Of a stretch of 64,000 bases of DNA, positions 27,262-35,357 are shown piece after piece. Under the pieces are notes generated by a model. The model was given only the letters and a program-made list of their open reading frames with translations. It did no database searches and was not told the DNA's origin. This stretch comes from Massilia sp. HP4 (GTDB lineage Bacteria; Pseudomonadota; Gammaproteobacteria; Burkholderiales; Burkholderiaceae_D): positions 124,001 through 188,000 of the forward strand of contig NZ_STGG01000012.1 in NCBI RefSeq assembly GCF_005222695.1, written 5' to 3'. The translations under genes were made by a program, and so were the position numbers. How positions within the stretch are numbered: position 1 is the stretch's first letter; each line of letters starts with the position of its first letter.

Positions 27262-27927
27262 ATGAGCATCGCCCCACTGGACGCCAACACTGTCGCGCAA
27301 TACCTGATCGATCACCCGCAATTCTTCCAGGAGCACGCCGGCCTGCTGGGCGAAGTGAAACTGTCGAGCCCCCTCACCGGCCGCGCCGTGTCGCTGCAGG
27401 AACGGCAGATGGAAGTGATGCGCGATAAATTCCGTGCGCTCGAACTGCGCCTGTCGGACCTGTCGCGCCGCGCCGAGGAAAACGCCGGCATCGCCAACCG
27501 CTTCCACGCCTGGACCCAGGCCTTGCTGGTCTCCAAGGGCGGCGCGGCCATGGCGCGCGACCTGGCCGACGGCCTGCGCACCCATTTCATCGTGCCGCAA
27601 GTGACCCTGCGTCTGTGGAATGTAGCGCCGGAATTTGCCGGCGAATGGTTCGCCCAGGGCGTGTCGGACGATGCGCGCATCTTCGCCAACAGCCTGCGCG
27701 CGCCGTATTGCGGCCCGAACAACGATTTCGAGGCGGTGCGCTGGCTCGACGATGCCGATGCGATCCGCTCGACCGTGATGCTGCCGCTGGGCCAACCGGG
27801 CCAGAGTGTCGGCCTGCTGGTGCTGGGCTCGCCCGATCCGGCGCGCTTCACGACCGCGATGTCGACCGATTTCCTGGTCCACATCGCCGCCACCTCGACC
27901 ACCGCGCTGGCGCCGCTGCGCGCCTGA
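27262..27927 (+). CDS. DUF484 family protein
   Basis: The 221-residue cytoplasmic protein matches the DUF484 family: the N-terminal VAQYLIDHPQFFQEH helix, the RQMEVMRDKFRALELRL helix, and a GAF-like C-terminal half. The family is found next to xerC in many proteobacteria, as here (10 bases upstream of xerC), but its biochemical role is unknown. The start has a weak ribosome-binding site. A possible promoter (TTCGGC, 17 bases, TAAAAT ending near 27229) lies upstream. Confidence 0.85.
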   Translation: MSIAPLDANTVAQYLIDHPQFFQEHAGLLGEVKLSSPLTGRAVSLQERQMEVMRDKFRALELRLSDLSRRAEENAGIANRFHAWTQALLVSKGGAAMARDLADGLRTHFIVPQVTLRLWNVAPEFAGEWFAQGVSDDARIFANSLRAPYCGPNNDFEAVRWLDDADAIRSTVMLPLGQPGQSVGLLVLGSPDPARFTTAMSTDFLVHIAATSTTALAPLRA

Positions 27928-27937
27928 GCCAGGGGCC

Positions 27938-28864
27938 ATGGACTGGGTCGCGCGCTACCTGGGCGAGCTGGCCACCGGGCGCCAGCTGTCGGCGCACACG
28001 GTCGCCGCCTACCGCCGCGACCTGGCCGAGCTCGCAAGGCTGGCCGGCCACGACGACTGGCCCAGGCTGACCCATGTCGACATTCGCCGCTACGCCGCCA
28101 AGCTGCATGCCGGCGGCCAGTCGGCGCGCACGATCGCGCGCAAGCTGTCCGGCTGGCGCGGTTTCTATGCCTGGCTGTCGAACCAGACCCCGCTGGCGGC
28201 CAACCCGGTCGACGGCGTGCACGCCCCGAAACGCCCCCGGAGCCTGCCCAAGGCGCTGGCCGTCGACGATGCCGTGCAATTGATGGAAGCAAATACACGC
28301 GGCCACGCCGAACCCTTCGAGCTGTGCAACCGCGCCATGTTCGAGCTGCTGTATTCGAGCGGCCTGCGGGTATCGGAGCTGGCTGGGCTGGACCTCGCCT
28401 GGCAGGATGCACGCGCCGGCCAGCCGGCCTCGCTCGGCTGGCTCGACCTGCAGGCCGGCGAAGTGGTGGTCACCGGCAAGGGCAACAAGATGCGCCGGGT
28501 GCCGGTCGGCGGCCCGGCGCGCGAAGCGCTGGCGGCCTGGCTGGCGGTGCGTCCCGCGGCGCGCGACGGCAGCGCCGCCCTGTTCCTGTCGGCGCGCGAT
28601 ACCCGCATCTCGCCGCGCGTGGTGCAGGGCCGGCTCAAGCAGCATGCGCTGCGCGCCGGCACCCCGGTCCACGTGCATCCGCACGTGCTGCGCCACTCCT
28701 TCGCCTCGCACCTGCTGCAATCCTCGGGCGACTTGCGCGCGGTGCAGGAATTGCTCGGCCACGCCAGCATCACCTCGACCCAGATCTATACGGCATTGGA
28801 CTTCCAGCACTTGTCGAAGGTGTATGATGCGGCCCATCCTCGCGCCAAGGCAAGTAAGGCCTGA
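27938..28864 (+). CDS. xerC: Site-specific tyrosine recombinase XerC
   Basis: The 308-residue recombinase acts with XerD at the chromosome dif site to resolve dimers before cell division. An N-terminal core-binding domain (AYRRDLAELARLAG) precedes the catalytic domain. The catalytic residues are visible: Arg in SSGLRVSEL (near 145), Lys in VTGKGNKMR, HxxR in HVLRHSFASH (near 250), His in LLGHASI, and the nucleophile Tyr in TQIYTALDF (near 284). The ATG at 27938 has AGGGG upstream; the longer frame to 27806 lies inside DUF484. Housekeeping context and standard length argue against a mobile-element integrase. Confidence 0.93.
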   Translation: MDWVARYLGELATGRQLSAHTVAAYRRDLAELARLAGHDDWPRLTHVDIRRYAAKLHAGGQSARTIARKLSGWRGFYAWLSNQTPLAANPVDGVHAPKRPRSLPKALAVDDAVQLMEANTRGHAEPFELCNRAMFELLYSSGLRVSELAGLDLAWQDARAGQPASLGWLDLQAGEVVVTGKGNKMRRVPVGGPAREALAAWLAVRPAARDGSAALFLSARDTRISPRVVQGRLKQHALRAGTPVHVHPHVLRHSFASHLLQSSGDLRAVQELLGHASITSTQIYTALDFQHLSKVYDAAHPRAKASKA

Positions 28865-29006
28865 CGCAGGCGCGCCATTCCGGCCACATCTTCCAGTGGA
28901 TGGTTTGAACTCGATCAACACCGAACACGCTTCATGGTGAGCTTGCAGGAATTGCGGCATAATCCCCCGGTTCTTTTGTCCAACCCCCAACACGAGTAGC
29001 GAACCA

Positions 29007-30065
29007 ATGGACCTGATTCCCAGCACCATCCTGACCGGCTTCCTCGGCGCGGGCAAAACCACCCTGCTCAACCGCATCCTGCAAGAAGAGCATGGCATGC
29101 GCATCGCCGTCATCGAAAACGAGTTCGGGCAGGAGAATATTGACAACGAAATCCTGGTGCAGGATGCGAGCGAGCAAATCGTCGAGATGAACAACGGCTG
29201 CATCTGCTGCACCGTGCGCGGCGACCTGATCGTGGCCCTGAACAGCCTGGCGCAGAAACGCGCCGCCGGCGAGATCCAGTTCGACCGCGTGGTGATCGAA
29301 ACCACTGGCCTGGCCAATCCGGGCCCGGTCGCCCAGACCTTCTTCGTCGACGAAGAAGTAGGCGCTAACTACCTGCTCGACGCCGTGGTCACCGTGGTCG
29401 ACGCCCGCCATGCAATGGACCAGCTGACCCAGAACGAGGAAGCCCAGCGCCAGGTCGGCTTTGCCGACAAGATCCTGCTATCCAAGACCGACCTGGTCGA
29501 TGCCGCCGCCGTCGAGGCGCTCAAGACGCGCCTGCACCGCATCAACCCGCGCGCCCCGATCGCGACCAGCGACTTCGGCCGGGCGCCGATTTCGGATGTG
29601 CTCGACCTGCGCGGCTTCAACCTGAACGACAAGCTGGAACTGGACCCCGACTTCCTGAAAGTCGAAGAGGACCACGATCACGACCATGATCACGATCACG
29701 CCCACTGCGGCCACGACCATGCGCATGGCGAAGCCTGCAACCACGACCACCACCACGGCCACCACACGGACGACATCGCCGCCTTCGTGTTCAAGAGCGA
29801 GCGTGCCTTCGATCCCGAGCGCCTGGAGCAATTCCTCGGCAGCCTGGTGCAGGTATTCGGGCCGCAAATGTTGCGCTATAAAGGCGTGCTGCGGATGGAA
29901 GGCGTGGACCGCAAGGTCGTGTTCCAGGGCGTACACCAAATCATGGGTAGCGACGTCGGGCCGAAATGGGGCGAAAACGAGACGCCTGCCACCAAGATGG
30001 TGTTTATTGGCAAGAATTTACCAAAAGACGTATTTGTCCGCGGACTTGAACAATGTTTGGTATAA
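29007..30065 (+). CDS. COG0523/CobW-family GTP-binding metallochaperone-like protein
   Basis: The 352-residue G3E GTPase has the P-loop GFLGAGKTTLL (residues 11-21) and the family metal-binding CxCC motif in NGCICCTVRGD (near 64-72). The switch segment ETTGLANP and the specificity loop SKTDLVD are also present, followed by the C-terminal CobW domain. A histidine-rich stretch (about residues 220-252, many DH pairs plus two cysteines) probably binds Zn or other transition metals. COG0523 proteins are thought to insert or traffic metals. It precedes dksA of the Cys-poor type; such genes are sometimes both part of zinc-limitation responses, but I see no Zur box here. Confidence 0.88.
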   Translation: MDLIPSTILTGFLGAGKTTLLNRILQEEHGMRIAVIENEFGQENIDNEILVQDASEQIVEMNNGCICCTVRGDLIVALNSLAQKRAAGEIQFDRVVIETTGLANPGPVAQTFFVDEEVGANYLLDAVVTVVDARHAMDQLTQNEEAQRQVGFADKILLSKTDLVDAAAVEALKTRLHRINPRAPIATSDFGRAPISDVLDLRGFNLNDKLELDPDFLKVEEDHDHDHDHDHAHCGHDHAHGEACNHDHHHGHHTDDIAAFVFKSERAFDPERLEQFLGSLVQVFGPQMLRYKGVLRMEGVDRKVVFQGVHQIMGSDVGPKWGENETPATKMVFIGKNLPKDVFVRGLEQCLV

Positions 30066-30108
30066 ACTACATCGGTTTGACCGGCTCGGTTAAGGACGCA
30101 TGACGACT

Positions 30109-30241
30109 GCTGCGACAGTTTGTCGCAGCCTACTCGCCGGACGGACCGGTGCGCTATATACTAGCCGCCAGCCTGCTGTAGCGAACTGTCCTTGCTGCAT
30201 ATGCGGCGCGGCCAGAGATGGGATGGCGCCAGGTCGCCATC
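30109..30241. other. Two hairpins between the COG0523 gene and dksA
   Basis: A perfect 9-bp stem with a 3-base loop (30109-30117 with 30121-30129) and a 7-bp stem (30222-30228 with 30235-30241) lie in the 262-base gap. Neither has a T-run. They could end the COG0523 transcript or shape the dksA leader. Confidence 0.45.
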
Positions 30242-30327
30242 AAGGAAGCTTGTCCCGATGCACACCTTAATCGGTTGCAAAATTGACAAGCTGATAAAAT
30301 GAAAACCTCTGTCGTATCGAAGGCATC

Positions 30328-30774
30328 ATGACTAAAACAACGAAACCGAATACCGCCCCCGAAGAACGCCTCCTGACGGAAGAAGAGATTCGGGCGATGG
30401 GCGATGACGACTACATGAATCCGGCCCAGCTCGCGTTCTTCAAGAACCGCCTGCAGGAACTCGAGAAGGAACTGCTGAAGAACGCCGGCGAAACCACGGA
30501 ACACCTGCGCGAAACCGTCCTGGTTCCCGACCCGGCCGACCGGGCGACGATCGAGGAAGAGCACGCGCTCGAACTGCGCACCCGTGACCGTGAACGCAAG
30601 CTGCTCAAGAAAGTCCAGCAATCGATCCAGTCGATCGACGGCGGCGAATACGGCTGGTGCGAAGAAACCGGCGAACCGATCGGCATCCCGCGCCTGATCG
30701 CCCGCCCGACCGCCACGCTGTCGCTGGAAGCCCAGCAGCGCCGTGAGCTGAAGCAAAAACTGTACGGCGACTGA
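30328..30774 (+). CDS. dksA: RNA polymerase-binding transcription factor DksA, zinc-ligand-poor type
   Basis: The 148-residue protein binds the secondary channel of RNA polymerase and, with ppGpp, tunes rRNA and amino acid promoters. The coiled coil with the acidic tip is clear (FKNRLQELEKELLKN; VPDPADRATIEEEHALELRTRDRERKLL). The globular domain keeps only one of the four zinc cysteines: GWCEETGEPIGIPRL and ARPTATLSLEAQQ give the pattern Cys-Thr-Ser-Ala. This matches what is described for the zinc-independent DksA2 of Pseudomonas and is common in alpha- and betaproteobacteria. A strong terminator follows. Confidence 0.93.
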   Translation: MTKTTKPNTAPEERLLTEEEIRAMGDDDYMNPAQLAFFKNRLQELEKELLKNAGETTEHLRETVLVPDPADRATIEEEHALELRTRDRERKLLKKVQQSIQSIDGGEYGWCEETGEPIGIPRLIARPTATLSLEAQQRRELKQKLYGD

Positions 30775-30798
30775 TTTATCGCCGCGCCCACCAAAAAA

Positions 30799-30825
30799 GC
30801 ATGCGACCCTTCGCATGCTTTTTTT
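30799..30825 (+). terminator. Rho-independent terminator after dksA
   Basis: An 8-bp stem GCATGCGA/TCGCATGC with a 4-base loop is followed by seven T and preceded by an A-run, so it could work in both directions. Confidence 0.93.
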
Positions 30826-30987
30826 GTTTGCACGTCCGTTGCGCCGACAGGGCCGCGCACGGTTCAAGCGCCATGCGGTCTGTCCGTTTCCCTTCGGATA
30901 CACTAACGCTGGCGGCGTGCGCACAGCATGCATGCGCAGGGTTCGTGCTATGGTCTGGCACGTCTGGCCTAATTGACAACGGTGAGC

Positions 30988-32331
30988 ATGGGGCTTTTCT
31001 CCTTCCTGAAGAGAAAGAACGATACGGCGGAAATGCGCGACTGGCCGCCGCCCGAGTCGCGCCTGCGCGGCGAGCCGTCGCGCAGGCGAGACGAGCCATC
31101 GCGCCTGCGAGACGAGCCATCGCGCCTGCGAGACGAGCCATCGCGCCTGCGAGACGAGCCATCGCGCCTGGACACCGAGGCCGAGCGCGAGCGCCAGCGC
31201 GAGATCGCGCGCGCCACCGCCGCCAAGATCGACGAGATCGAGCTCGAATTCGCTGCCGACATGTTCGACGACGAGCCGGCCTGGGGCAGCGCCGCGCGCC
31301 GCCCGGCCAACGGCGCCGTGCACCCGGAGCACGACCTCCCGGACCAGGCCGCGGCGCCCGCCAGCGCGCCGGCGGTCGACGAAAGCGCCATCCTGTACGC
31401 CAACGGCCAGGCGGGCGCTGCCGAGCAACTGCTGCGCGCCTCGCTGCCGACCCTGGGCCACGCCGAGCGCCTGCCATGGTGGATGCTGTTCGACCTGTAC
31501 CAGGCCGATGGCCGCGAAGACGCTTTCGAGAGCGTGGCCATCGACTACGCCAGCCATTTCGAGACCTCGCCGCCGGCCTGGAAACCGCTGCCGGCGGCGC
31601 TGGATACGACCCGTGCCCATGCCGGCCTGGCGACGGCCGAAACCTTCGGCCCCATGCTTGACGCCACCGTCGCGCCGCGCCTGGAGCGCGTGCTGGAGGC
31701 GACGGCGCCGCTCGTGCGCCTCGATTTCGGCCGGGTCACGGCGATCGACGCCGACGGCGCCGCCTGCCTGCTGGCGGCGCTGCAAGACCTGCGCCGTCAA
31801 CAGACCGGCGGACGCGAGCTGGTGCTGGCCGGCGCCGACACCCTGCTCGCCACCCTGCGCCCGATGCTGGTCATCGGCCAGCGCGGCGCCAGCCCGGCGC
31901 CGTGGCTGTTGCTGCTCGAGCTGCTGCTATTGACCCACCGCGAAAAACAGTTCGAGGAAGCGGCGATGGATTACTGCGTCACCTACGAGGTGTCGCCGCC
32001 CTCCTTCGAAGCCCCGCTCCACGTGTCCACCGCCGCGCCGGCACCGGGCCACGGTGACCGCTTCATGCTGCCGGCGCTCGTGAGCGGCGCGGATGGAAGC
32101 CTGCTGGCGGCCATCGATGCCTACGCCGAGGGGCGCGAGACGCTGGTGCTGGATTGCTCGCGGCTGGCGCGCATCGACTACGCCGGCGCCGGCAGCCTGC
32201 TGGCGCGGCTGGATGCGCATGCCGCCGCCGGACGCGCGGTCGAGCTGCGCGAACTGAACCATCTCGTCGCCGCCCTGCTGCGCCTGCTCGGCGCCGGCGA
32301 TGGCGTGCGGCTTTATCCGCACCGATACTAG
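30988..32331 (+). CDS. Double STAS-domain protein with N-terminal heptad repeats
   Basis: The 447-residue protein has no confident function. Residues 1-20 are basic with FSFLKRK; residues 21-62 contain in-frame repeats of the heptad DEPSRLR. A charged helix follows, then a helical segment (ANGQAGAAEQLLRASL, PWWMLFDLYQADGRED) that resembles TPR-like pieces. Two STAS-like regions come next: VRLDFGRVTAIDADGAACLLAALQ (near 245-270) and LVLDCSRLARIDYAGAGSLLARL (near 385-410). A second copy of the helical piece lies between them (PAPWLLLLELLLLTHREK, FEEAAMDYCVTYEVSPPSF). STAS domains usually act in regulatory protein-protein contacts. The phosphorylatable serine position reads DADGAA and DYAGAG, so phospho-switching is doubtful. 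It lies between dksA and hslVU. Confidence 0.75.
   Translation: MGLFSFLKRKNDTAEMRDWPPPESRLRGEPSRRRDEPSRLRDEPSRLRDEPSRLRDEPSRLDTEAERERQREIARATAAKIDEIELEFAADMFDDEPAWGSAARRPANGAVHPEHDLPDQAAAPASAPAVDESAILYANGQAGAAEQLLRASLPTLGHAERLPWWMLFDLYQADGREDAFESVAIDYASHFETSPPAWKPLPAALDTTRAHAGLATAETFGPMLDATVAPRLERVLEATAPLVRLDFGRVTAIDADGAACLLAALQDLRRQQTGGRELVLAGADTLLATLRPMLVIGQRGASPAPWLLLLELLLLTHREKQFEEAAMDYCVTYEVSPPSFEAPLHVSTAAPAPGHGDRFMLPALVSGADGSLLAAIDAYAEGRETLVLDCSRLARIDYAGAGSLLARLDAHAAAGRAVELRELNHLVAALLRLLGAGDGVRLYPHRY
31048..31173 (+). repeat. 21-bp in-frame tandem repeat encoding DEPSRLR
   Basis: Three identical 21-base units (31090-31152) and a fourth matching for its first 18 bases (31153-31170) are preceded by two diverged units. 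The length is a multiple of 3, so copy changes keep the frame. The encoded heptad alternates acidic and basic residues. Confidence 0.92.
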
Positions 32332-32403
32332 CTCGCGATTAGCCGTCAGCCGTCAGCCGCTACCGGCGCGCACTTGGCTTCGAGCATTTAAGGCAGAGCT
32401 AAT

Positions 32404-32431
32404 CTTGCAATCGCGCGCACGATCCCCACCT
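32404..32431 (+). promoter_or_regulatory. Sigma-32 (RpoH) type heat-shock promoter of hslVU
   Basis: CTTGCAA (32404-32410), a 13-base spacer and CCCCACCT (32424-32431) closely match the heat-shock consensus CTTGAAA / CCCCATNT. The start site would lie about 25 bases before the hslV ATG. hslVU is a classic RpoH target, which supports the call. Confidence 0.8.
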
Positions 32432-32460
32432 GCTGTTGGCTAGAACATCACGAGGTCAAA

Positions 32461-32997
32461 ATGGAACAATTTCACGGTACAACCATCGTCAGTGTGCGGC
32501 GCGGCAACCAGGTCGCGCTGGGCGGCGATGGCCAGGTCACGCTGGGCAATGTGGTCATGAAGGGCTCGGCGCGCAAGGTGCGCAAGCTGTACCAGGGCAA
32601 GGTCTTGTGCGGATTCGCCGGCGGCACCGCCGACGCGTTCACGCTGCTGGACCGCTTCGAAGGCAAACTGGAAAAACACCAGGGCAACCTGCTGCGCGCC
32701 TCGGTCGAGCTGGCCAAGGACTGGCGCACCGACCGCGTGCTGCGCCGCCTGGAAGCGATGCTGCTGGTGGCCGACCGCGAGTCGACCCTGATCATCACGG
32801 GCAACGGCGACGTGCTGGAACCGGAAGACGGCATCGGCGCCATCGGTTCGGGCGGCATCTACGCCCAGTCGGCCGCCAAGGCGCTGTACGAGAACACCGA
32901 CATGGCCCCAAGCGAGGTCGTCAAGAAGGCGCTCACCATCGCCGGCGAACTGTGCATCTACACGAATATGTCCCACATCATCGAGACCCTGGATTGA
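32461..32997 (+). CDS. hslV: ATP-dependent protease subunit HslV (ClpQ)
   Basis: The 178-residue peptidase subunit of the HslUV protease is related to the proteasome beta subunit. The N-terminal nucleophile threonine should be Thr7 (or Thr8) in [17 protein letters not shown], which implies removal of a short MEQFHG propeptide; the E. coli form has only the Met. [13 protein letters not shown] and [11 protein letters not shown] are family signatures. It is driven by the sigma-32-like promoter at 32404 and followed by hslU after 1 base. Confidence 0.96.
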   Translation: MEQFHGTTIVSVRRGNQVALGGDGQVTLGNVVMKGSARKVRKLYQGKVLCGFAGGTADAFTLLDRFEGKLEKHQGNLLRASVELAKDWRTDRVLRRLEAMLLVADRESTLIITGNGDVLEPEDGIGAIGSGGIYAQSAAKALYENTDMAPSEVVKKALTIAGELCIYTNMSHIIETLD

Positions 32998-32998
32998 T

Positions 32999-34351
32999 AT
33001 GAGCAGCATCATGAACATGACCCCACCGGAAATCGTGTCCGAACTCGACAAGCATGTGGTCGGCCAGGGCAAGGCCAAGAAGGCCGTCGCCATCGCCCTG
33101 CGCAACCGCTGGCGCCGCCAGCAGGTCGACGAAAGCCTGCGCTACGAGATCACGCCCAAGAACATCCTCATGATCGGCCCCACGGGCGTGGGCAAGACCG
33201 AGATCGCGCGCCGCCTGGCCAAGCTGGCCGATGCGCCCTTCATCAAGATCGAGGCGACCAAGTTCACCGAGGTGGGCTATGTCGGCCGCGACGTCGACAC
33301 CATCATCCGCGACCTGATCGACATCGGCGTCAAGCAGACCCGCGCCAGCGAGGCAAAAAAGGTGCGCCAGCGCGCCGAGGACGCGGCCGAAGACCGCATC
33401 ATCGACATCCTGGTGCCGCCGGCGCGCGACTTCGGCTTCAACGCCAGCAATGGCAATGGCGATCCAAAAGAGGGGGAAGCCACGCGCCAGACCTTCCGCA
33501 AGCGTCTGCGCGAAGGATCGCTCGACGACCGCGAGATCGAGATCGAGGTGGCGGAAGCTGCGCCGCAGATGGAAATCATGGCGCCGCCGGGCATGGAAGA
33601 AATGACCGAACAGATCAAGTCGATGTTCGCCGGCGTGGGCAATGCGCGCAAGAAGGCGCGCAAGCTCAAGATCAAGGACGCGATGAAGCTGCTGGTCGAC
33701 GAAGAGGCCGCCAAGCTGATCAACGAAGACGAACTCAAGCAGAAGGCGATCGCCAACGTCGAGCAGAACGGCATCGTGTTCCTGGACGAGATCGACAAGA
33801 TCGCAACCCGTTCCGAACACGGCGGCGCCGACGTCTCGCGCGCCGGCGTGCAGCGCGACCTGCTGCCGCTGGTCGAGGGCACGACGGTGAACACCAAGTA
33901 CGGCATGATCAAGACCGATCACATCCTGTTCATCGCCTCGGGCGCGTTCCACCTGGCCAAGCCGTCGGACCTGATCCCGGAACTGCAGGGCCGCTTCCCG
34001 ATCCGCGTCGAACTCGAATCGCTGTCGATCGACGATTTCAAGAGCATCCTGACCTCGACCCACGCCAGCCTGACCAAGCAGTACGAGGCGCTGCTGGCGA
34101 CCGAGGGCGTCAAGATCGAGTTCGTCGACGAAGGCATCCACCGCCTGGCCGAGATCGCGTTCTCGGTCAACGAGCGCACCGAGAACATCGGCGCGCGCCG
34201 CCTGTACACGGTAATGGAAAAGCTGCTCGAGGAAATCTCGTTCAGCGCCGGGTCCGAGAAGGACCAGATGGTGCGGATCGACGCGGCCTATGTCAATGAA
34301 CGGCTCGACGCGCTGGCGGTTAACGAAGACCTGTCGCGCTACGTGCTGTAA
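32999..34351 (+). CDS. hslU: ATP-dependent protease ATPase subunit HslU (ClpY)
   Basis: The 450-residue AAA+ unfoldase feeds substrates to HslV. The start [26 protein letters not shown] is typical. Walker A is GPTGVGKTE (about residues 60-68) and Walker B is [10 protein letters not shown] (near 260). The pore motif GYVGRDV, the I domain between the two Walker motifs, and the C-terminal [19 protein letters not shown] are also present. The final residues RYVL match the C-terminal tail that docks into HslV. It is co-transcribed with hslV and probably with the small gene that follows. Confidence 0.97.
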   Translation: MSSIMNMTPPEIVSELDKHVVGQGKAKKAVAIALRNRWRRQQVDESLRYEITPKNILMIGPTGVGKTEIARRLAKLADAPFIKIEATKFTEVGYVGRDVDTIIRDLIDIGVKQTRASEAKKVRQRAEDAAEDRIIDILVPPARDFGFNASNGNGDPKEGEATRQTFRKRLREGSLDDREIEIEVAEAAPQMEIMAPPGMEEMTEQIKSMFAGVGNARKKARKLKIKDAMKLLVDEEAAKLINEDELKQKAIANVEQNGIVFLDEIDKIATRSEHGGADVSRAGVQRDLLPLVEGTTVNTKYGMIKTDHILFIASGAFHLAKPSDLIPELQGRFPIRVELESLSIDDFKSILTSTHASLTKQYEALLATEGVKIEFVDEGIHRLAEIAFSVNERTENIGARRLYTVMEKLLEEISFSAGSEKDQMVRIDAAYVNERLDALAVNEDLSRYVL

Positions 34352-34372
34352 TAATTTTCCCCGGAGTCCCGC

Positions 34373-34576
34373 ATGGCGAACAAGGCATTGGCGACACGGC
34401 AAAAGATGCGGCTGCGGGTCGAACCCTCGCAGCAGTTCGGCAAGCCGCGCAATCCGATTGCCGCGCTGGCCAAGGCACGTGCGGCCGGGCCGCATGCCAA
34501 GCCCTTGTCGAGCGAGCGGCATCAAGCGAAGCGGGTGCTCAAGAAGGTCAAGCTGGTGGCGGACGACGATGACTGA
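34373..34576 (+). CDS. Small basic protein of unknown function downstream of hslU
   Basis: The 67-residue protein is rich in Lys/Arg and Ala (MRLRVEPSQQFGKPRNP, HQAKRVLKKVKLVADDDD) with an acidic tail. It has a good ribosome-binding site (GGAG, 9 bases before the ATG) 21 bases after the hslU stop, and a strong terminator follows, so it belongs to the hslVU unit. There is no signal or membrane segment. The composition suggests nucleic acid contact, but that is only inference. Confidence 0.65.
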   Translation: MANKALATRQKMRLRVEPSQQFGKPRNPIAALAKARAAGPHAKPLSSERHQAKRVLKKVKLVADDDD

Positions 34577-34608
34577 GTCCGCATTCGTGCTGTAAACATT
34601 TCTCCTTC

Positions 34609-34634
34609 GCGGGCACTTCGGTGCCCGCTTTTTT
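34609..34634 (+). terminator. Rho-independent terminator of the hslVU unit
   Basis: An 8-bp stem GCGGGCAC/GTGCCCGC with a TTCG loop is followed by six T. Confidence 0.95.
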
Positions 34635-34662
34635 ACGACCAATCACACATCACGCGACATTC

Positions 34663-34680
34663 GTGTGTAAAATTACACAC
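34663..34680. promoter_or_regulatory. Palindrome GTGTGTAA-AA-TTACACAC upstream of hicA, candidate operator
   Basis: Perfect 8-bp arms with a 2-base spacer lie 28 bases before the hicA ATG. HicB proteins with a ribbon-helix-helix tail repress their own operon by binding such palindromes. Confidence 0.6.
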
Positions 34681-34708
34681 ACCAAGACGCAAACGTGAAG
34701 GAATCCTG

Positions 34709-34891
34709 ATGGATTCAAGAACCTTGATTCGGATGCTGACCGCGGCAGGGTGGCATGAGGTTCGTATAGCCGGAAGCCATCACACCTTCAAACACCCCGA
34801 CCGTATGCTGATTCTCACGGTGCCTCATCCAAAGAAAGATTTGCCGATTGGGACGGTGAATGGCATTCTCAAGAAAGCTGGATTACGGTAG
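34709..34891 (+). CDS. hicA: HicA-type mRNA interferase toxin
   Basis: The 60-residue protein has the dsRNA-binding-like fold of HicA toxins, which cut mRNA and stop translation. The motif GWHEVRIAGSHHTFKHP contains the catalytic histidine, and the C-terminal VPHPKKDLPIGTVNGILKKAGL is diagnostic. AAGGA lies 6 bases before the ATG. It comes before the antitoxin gene, the usual hicAB order. Confidence 0.93.
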   Translation: MDSRTLIRMLTAAGWHEVRIAGSHHTFKHPDRMLILTVPHPKKDLPIGTVNGILKKAGLR

Positions 34892-34928
34892 GCCGGTCTC
34901 CGCGACCTTTTACATGATGGGATTAAAA

Positions 34929-35342
34929 ATGGAAATGCCAATCGCAATTCACAAGGATGAAAATAGCGTTTATGGCGTGACAGTTCCTGATGTCCAAGGA
35001 TGTTATTCCTGGGGTGAGACGATCGACGATGCAATCAAGAACGCCAAGGAGGCGATCTACAGCCATTATGAAGTCTTGGCGGAGAGCGGCGAGCCCCTGG
35101 ATTTCAAGACCTCGAAGATCCAGGATCTTGTTTCCAATGAAGAATTCTTTGGGGCGATCTGGGCTTTGGTGGATATCGATGCGTCAAAGTTCGACTCCAA
35201 GCCCGAAAGGATTAATATTTCCATTCCGCGTTTCGTCTTGAAGAAAATCGATAGCTTTGCAGAAGCGAGACACGAAACCCGCAGCGGATTCATCTCGCGC
35301 GCAGCTTTGGCAATGATTGCCGAGGAAACCGAGCACGCGTAG
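34929..35342 (+). CDS. hicB: HicB-type antitoxin
   Basis: The 137-residue antitoxin has the partial RNase H fold that covers HicA (MPIAIHKDENSVYGVTVPDVQGCYSWGETIDDAIKNA is the diagnostic stretch, residues about 3-39). A C-terminal ribbon-helix-helix segment (INISIPRFVLKKIDSFAEA, then GFISRAALAMIAEE) binds DNA. The ATG at 34929 is chosen for the GGG 7 bases upstream; the frame is open further and in-frame ATGs at 34914 and 34917 are alternatives. The gap to hicA is 37 bases. The pair probably represses itself at 34663-34680. Confidence 0.9.
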   Translation: MEMPIAIHKDENSVYGVTVPDVQGCYSWGETIDDAIKNAKEAIYSHYEVLAESGEPLDFKTSKIQDLVSNEEFFGAIWALVDIDASKFDSKPERINISIPRFVLKKIDSFAEARHETRSGFISRAALAMIAEETEHA

Positions 35343-35357
35343 TCACCAAACTCCTCG

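Noticed and set aside
27938-28864. Tyrosine recombinase as part of a mobile element
   Set aside because: Length, motifs and the DUF484 neighbour identify chromosomal XerC; no attachment site repeats or cargo were seen.
28940-29006. Zur box before the COG0523 gene
   Set aside because: I looked for a TATAAC-type palindrome and found none.
31048-31173. Short regular repeats considered as a CRISPR array
   Set aside because: Units are 21 bases, directly adjacent without spacers, and lie in frame inside a gene.
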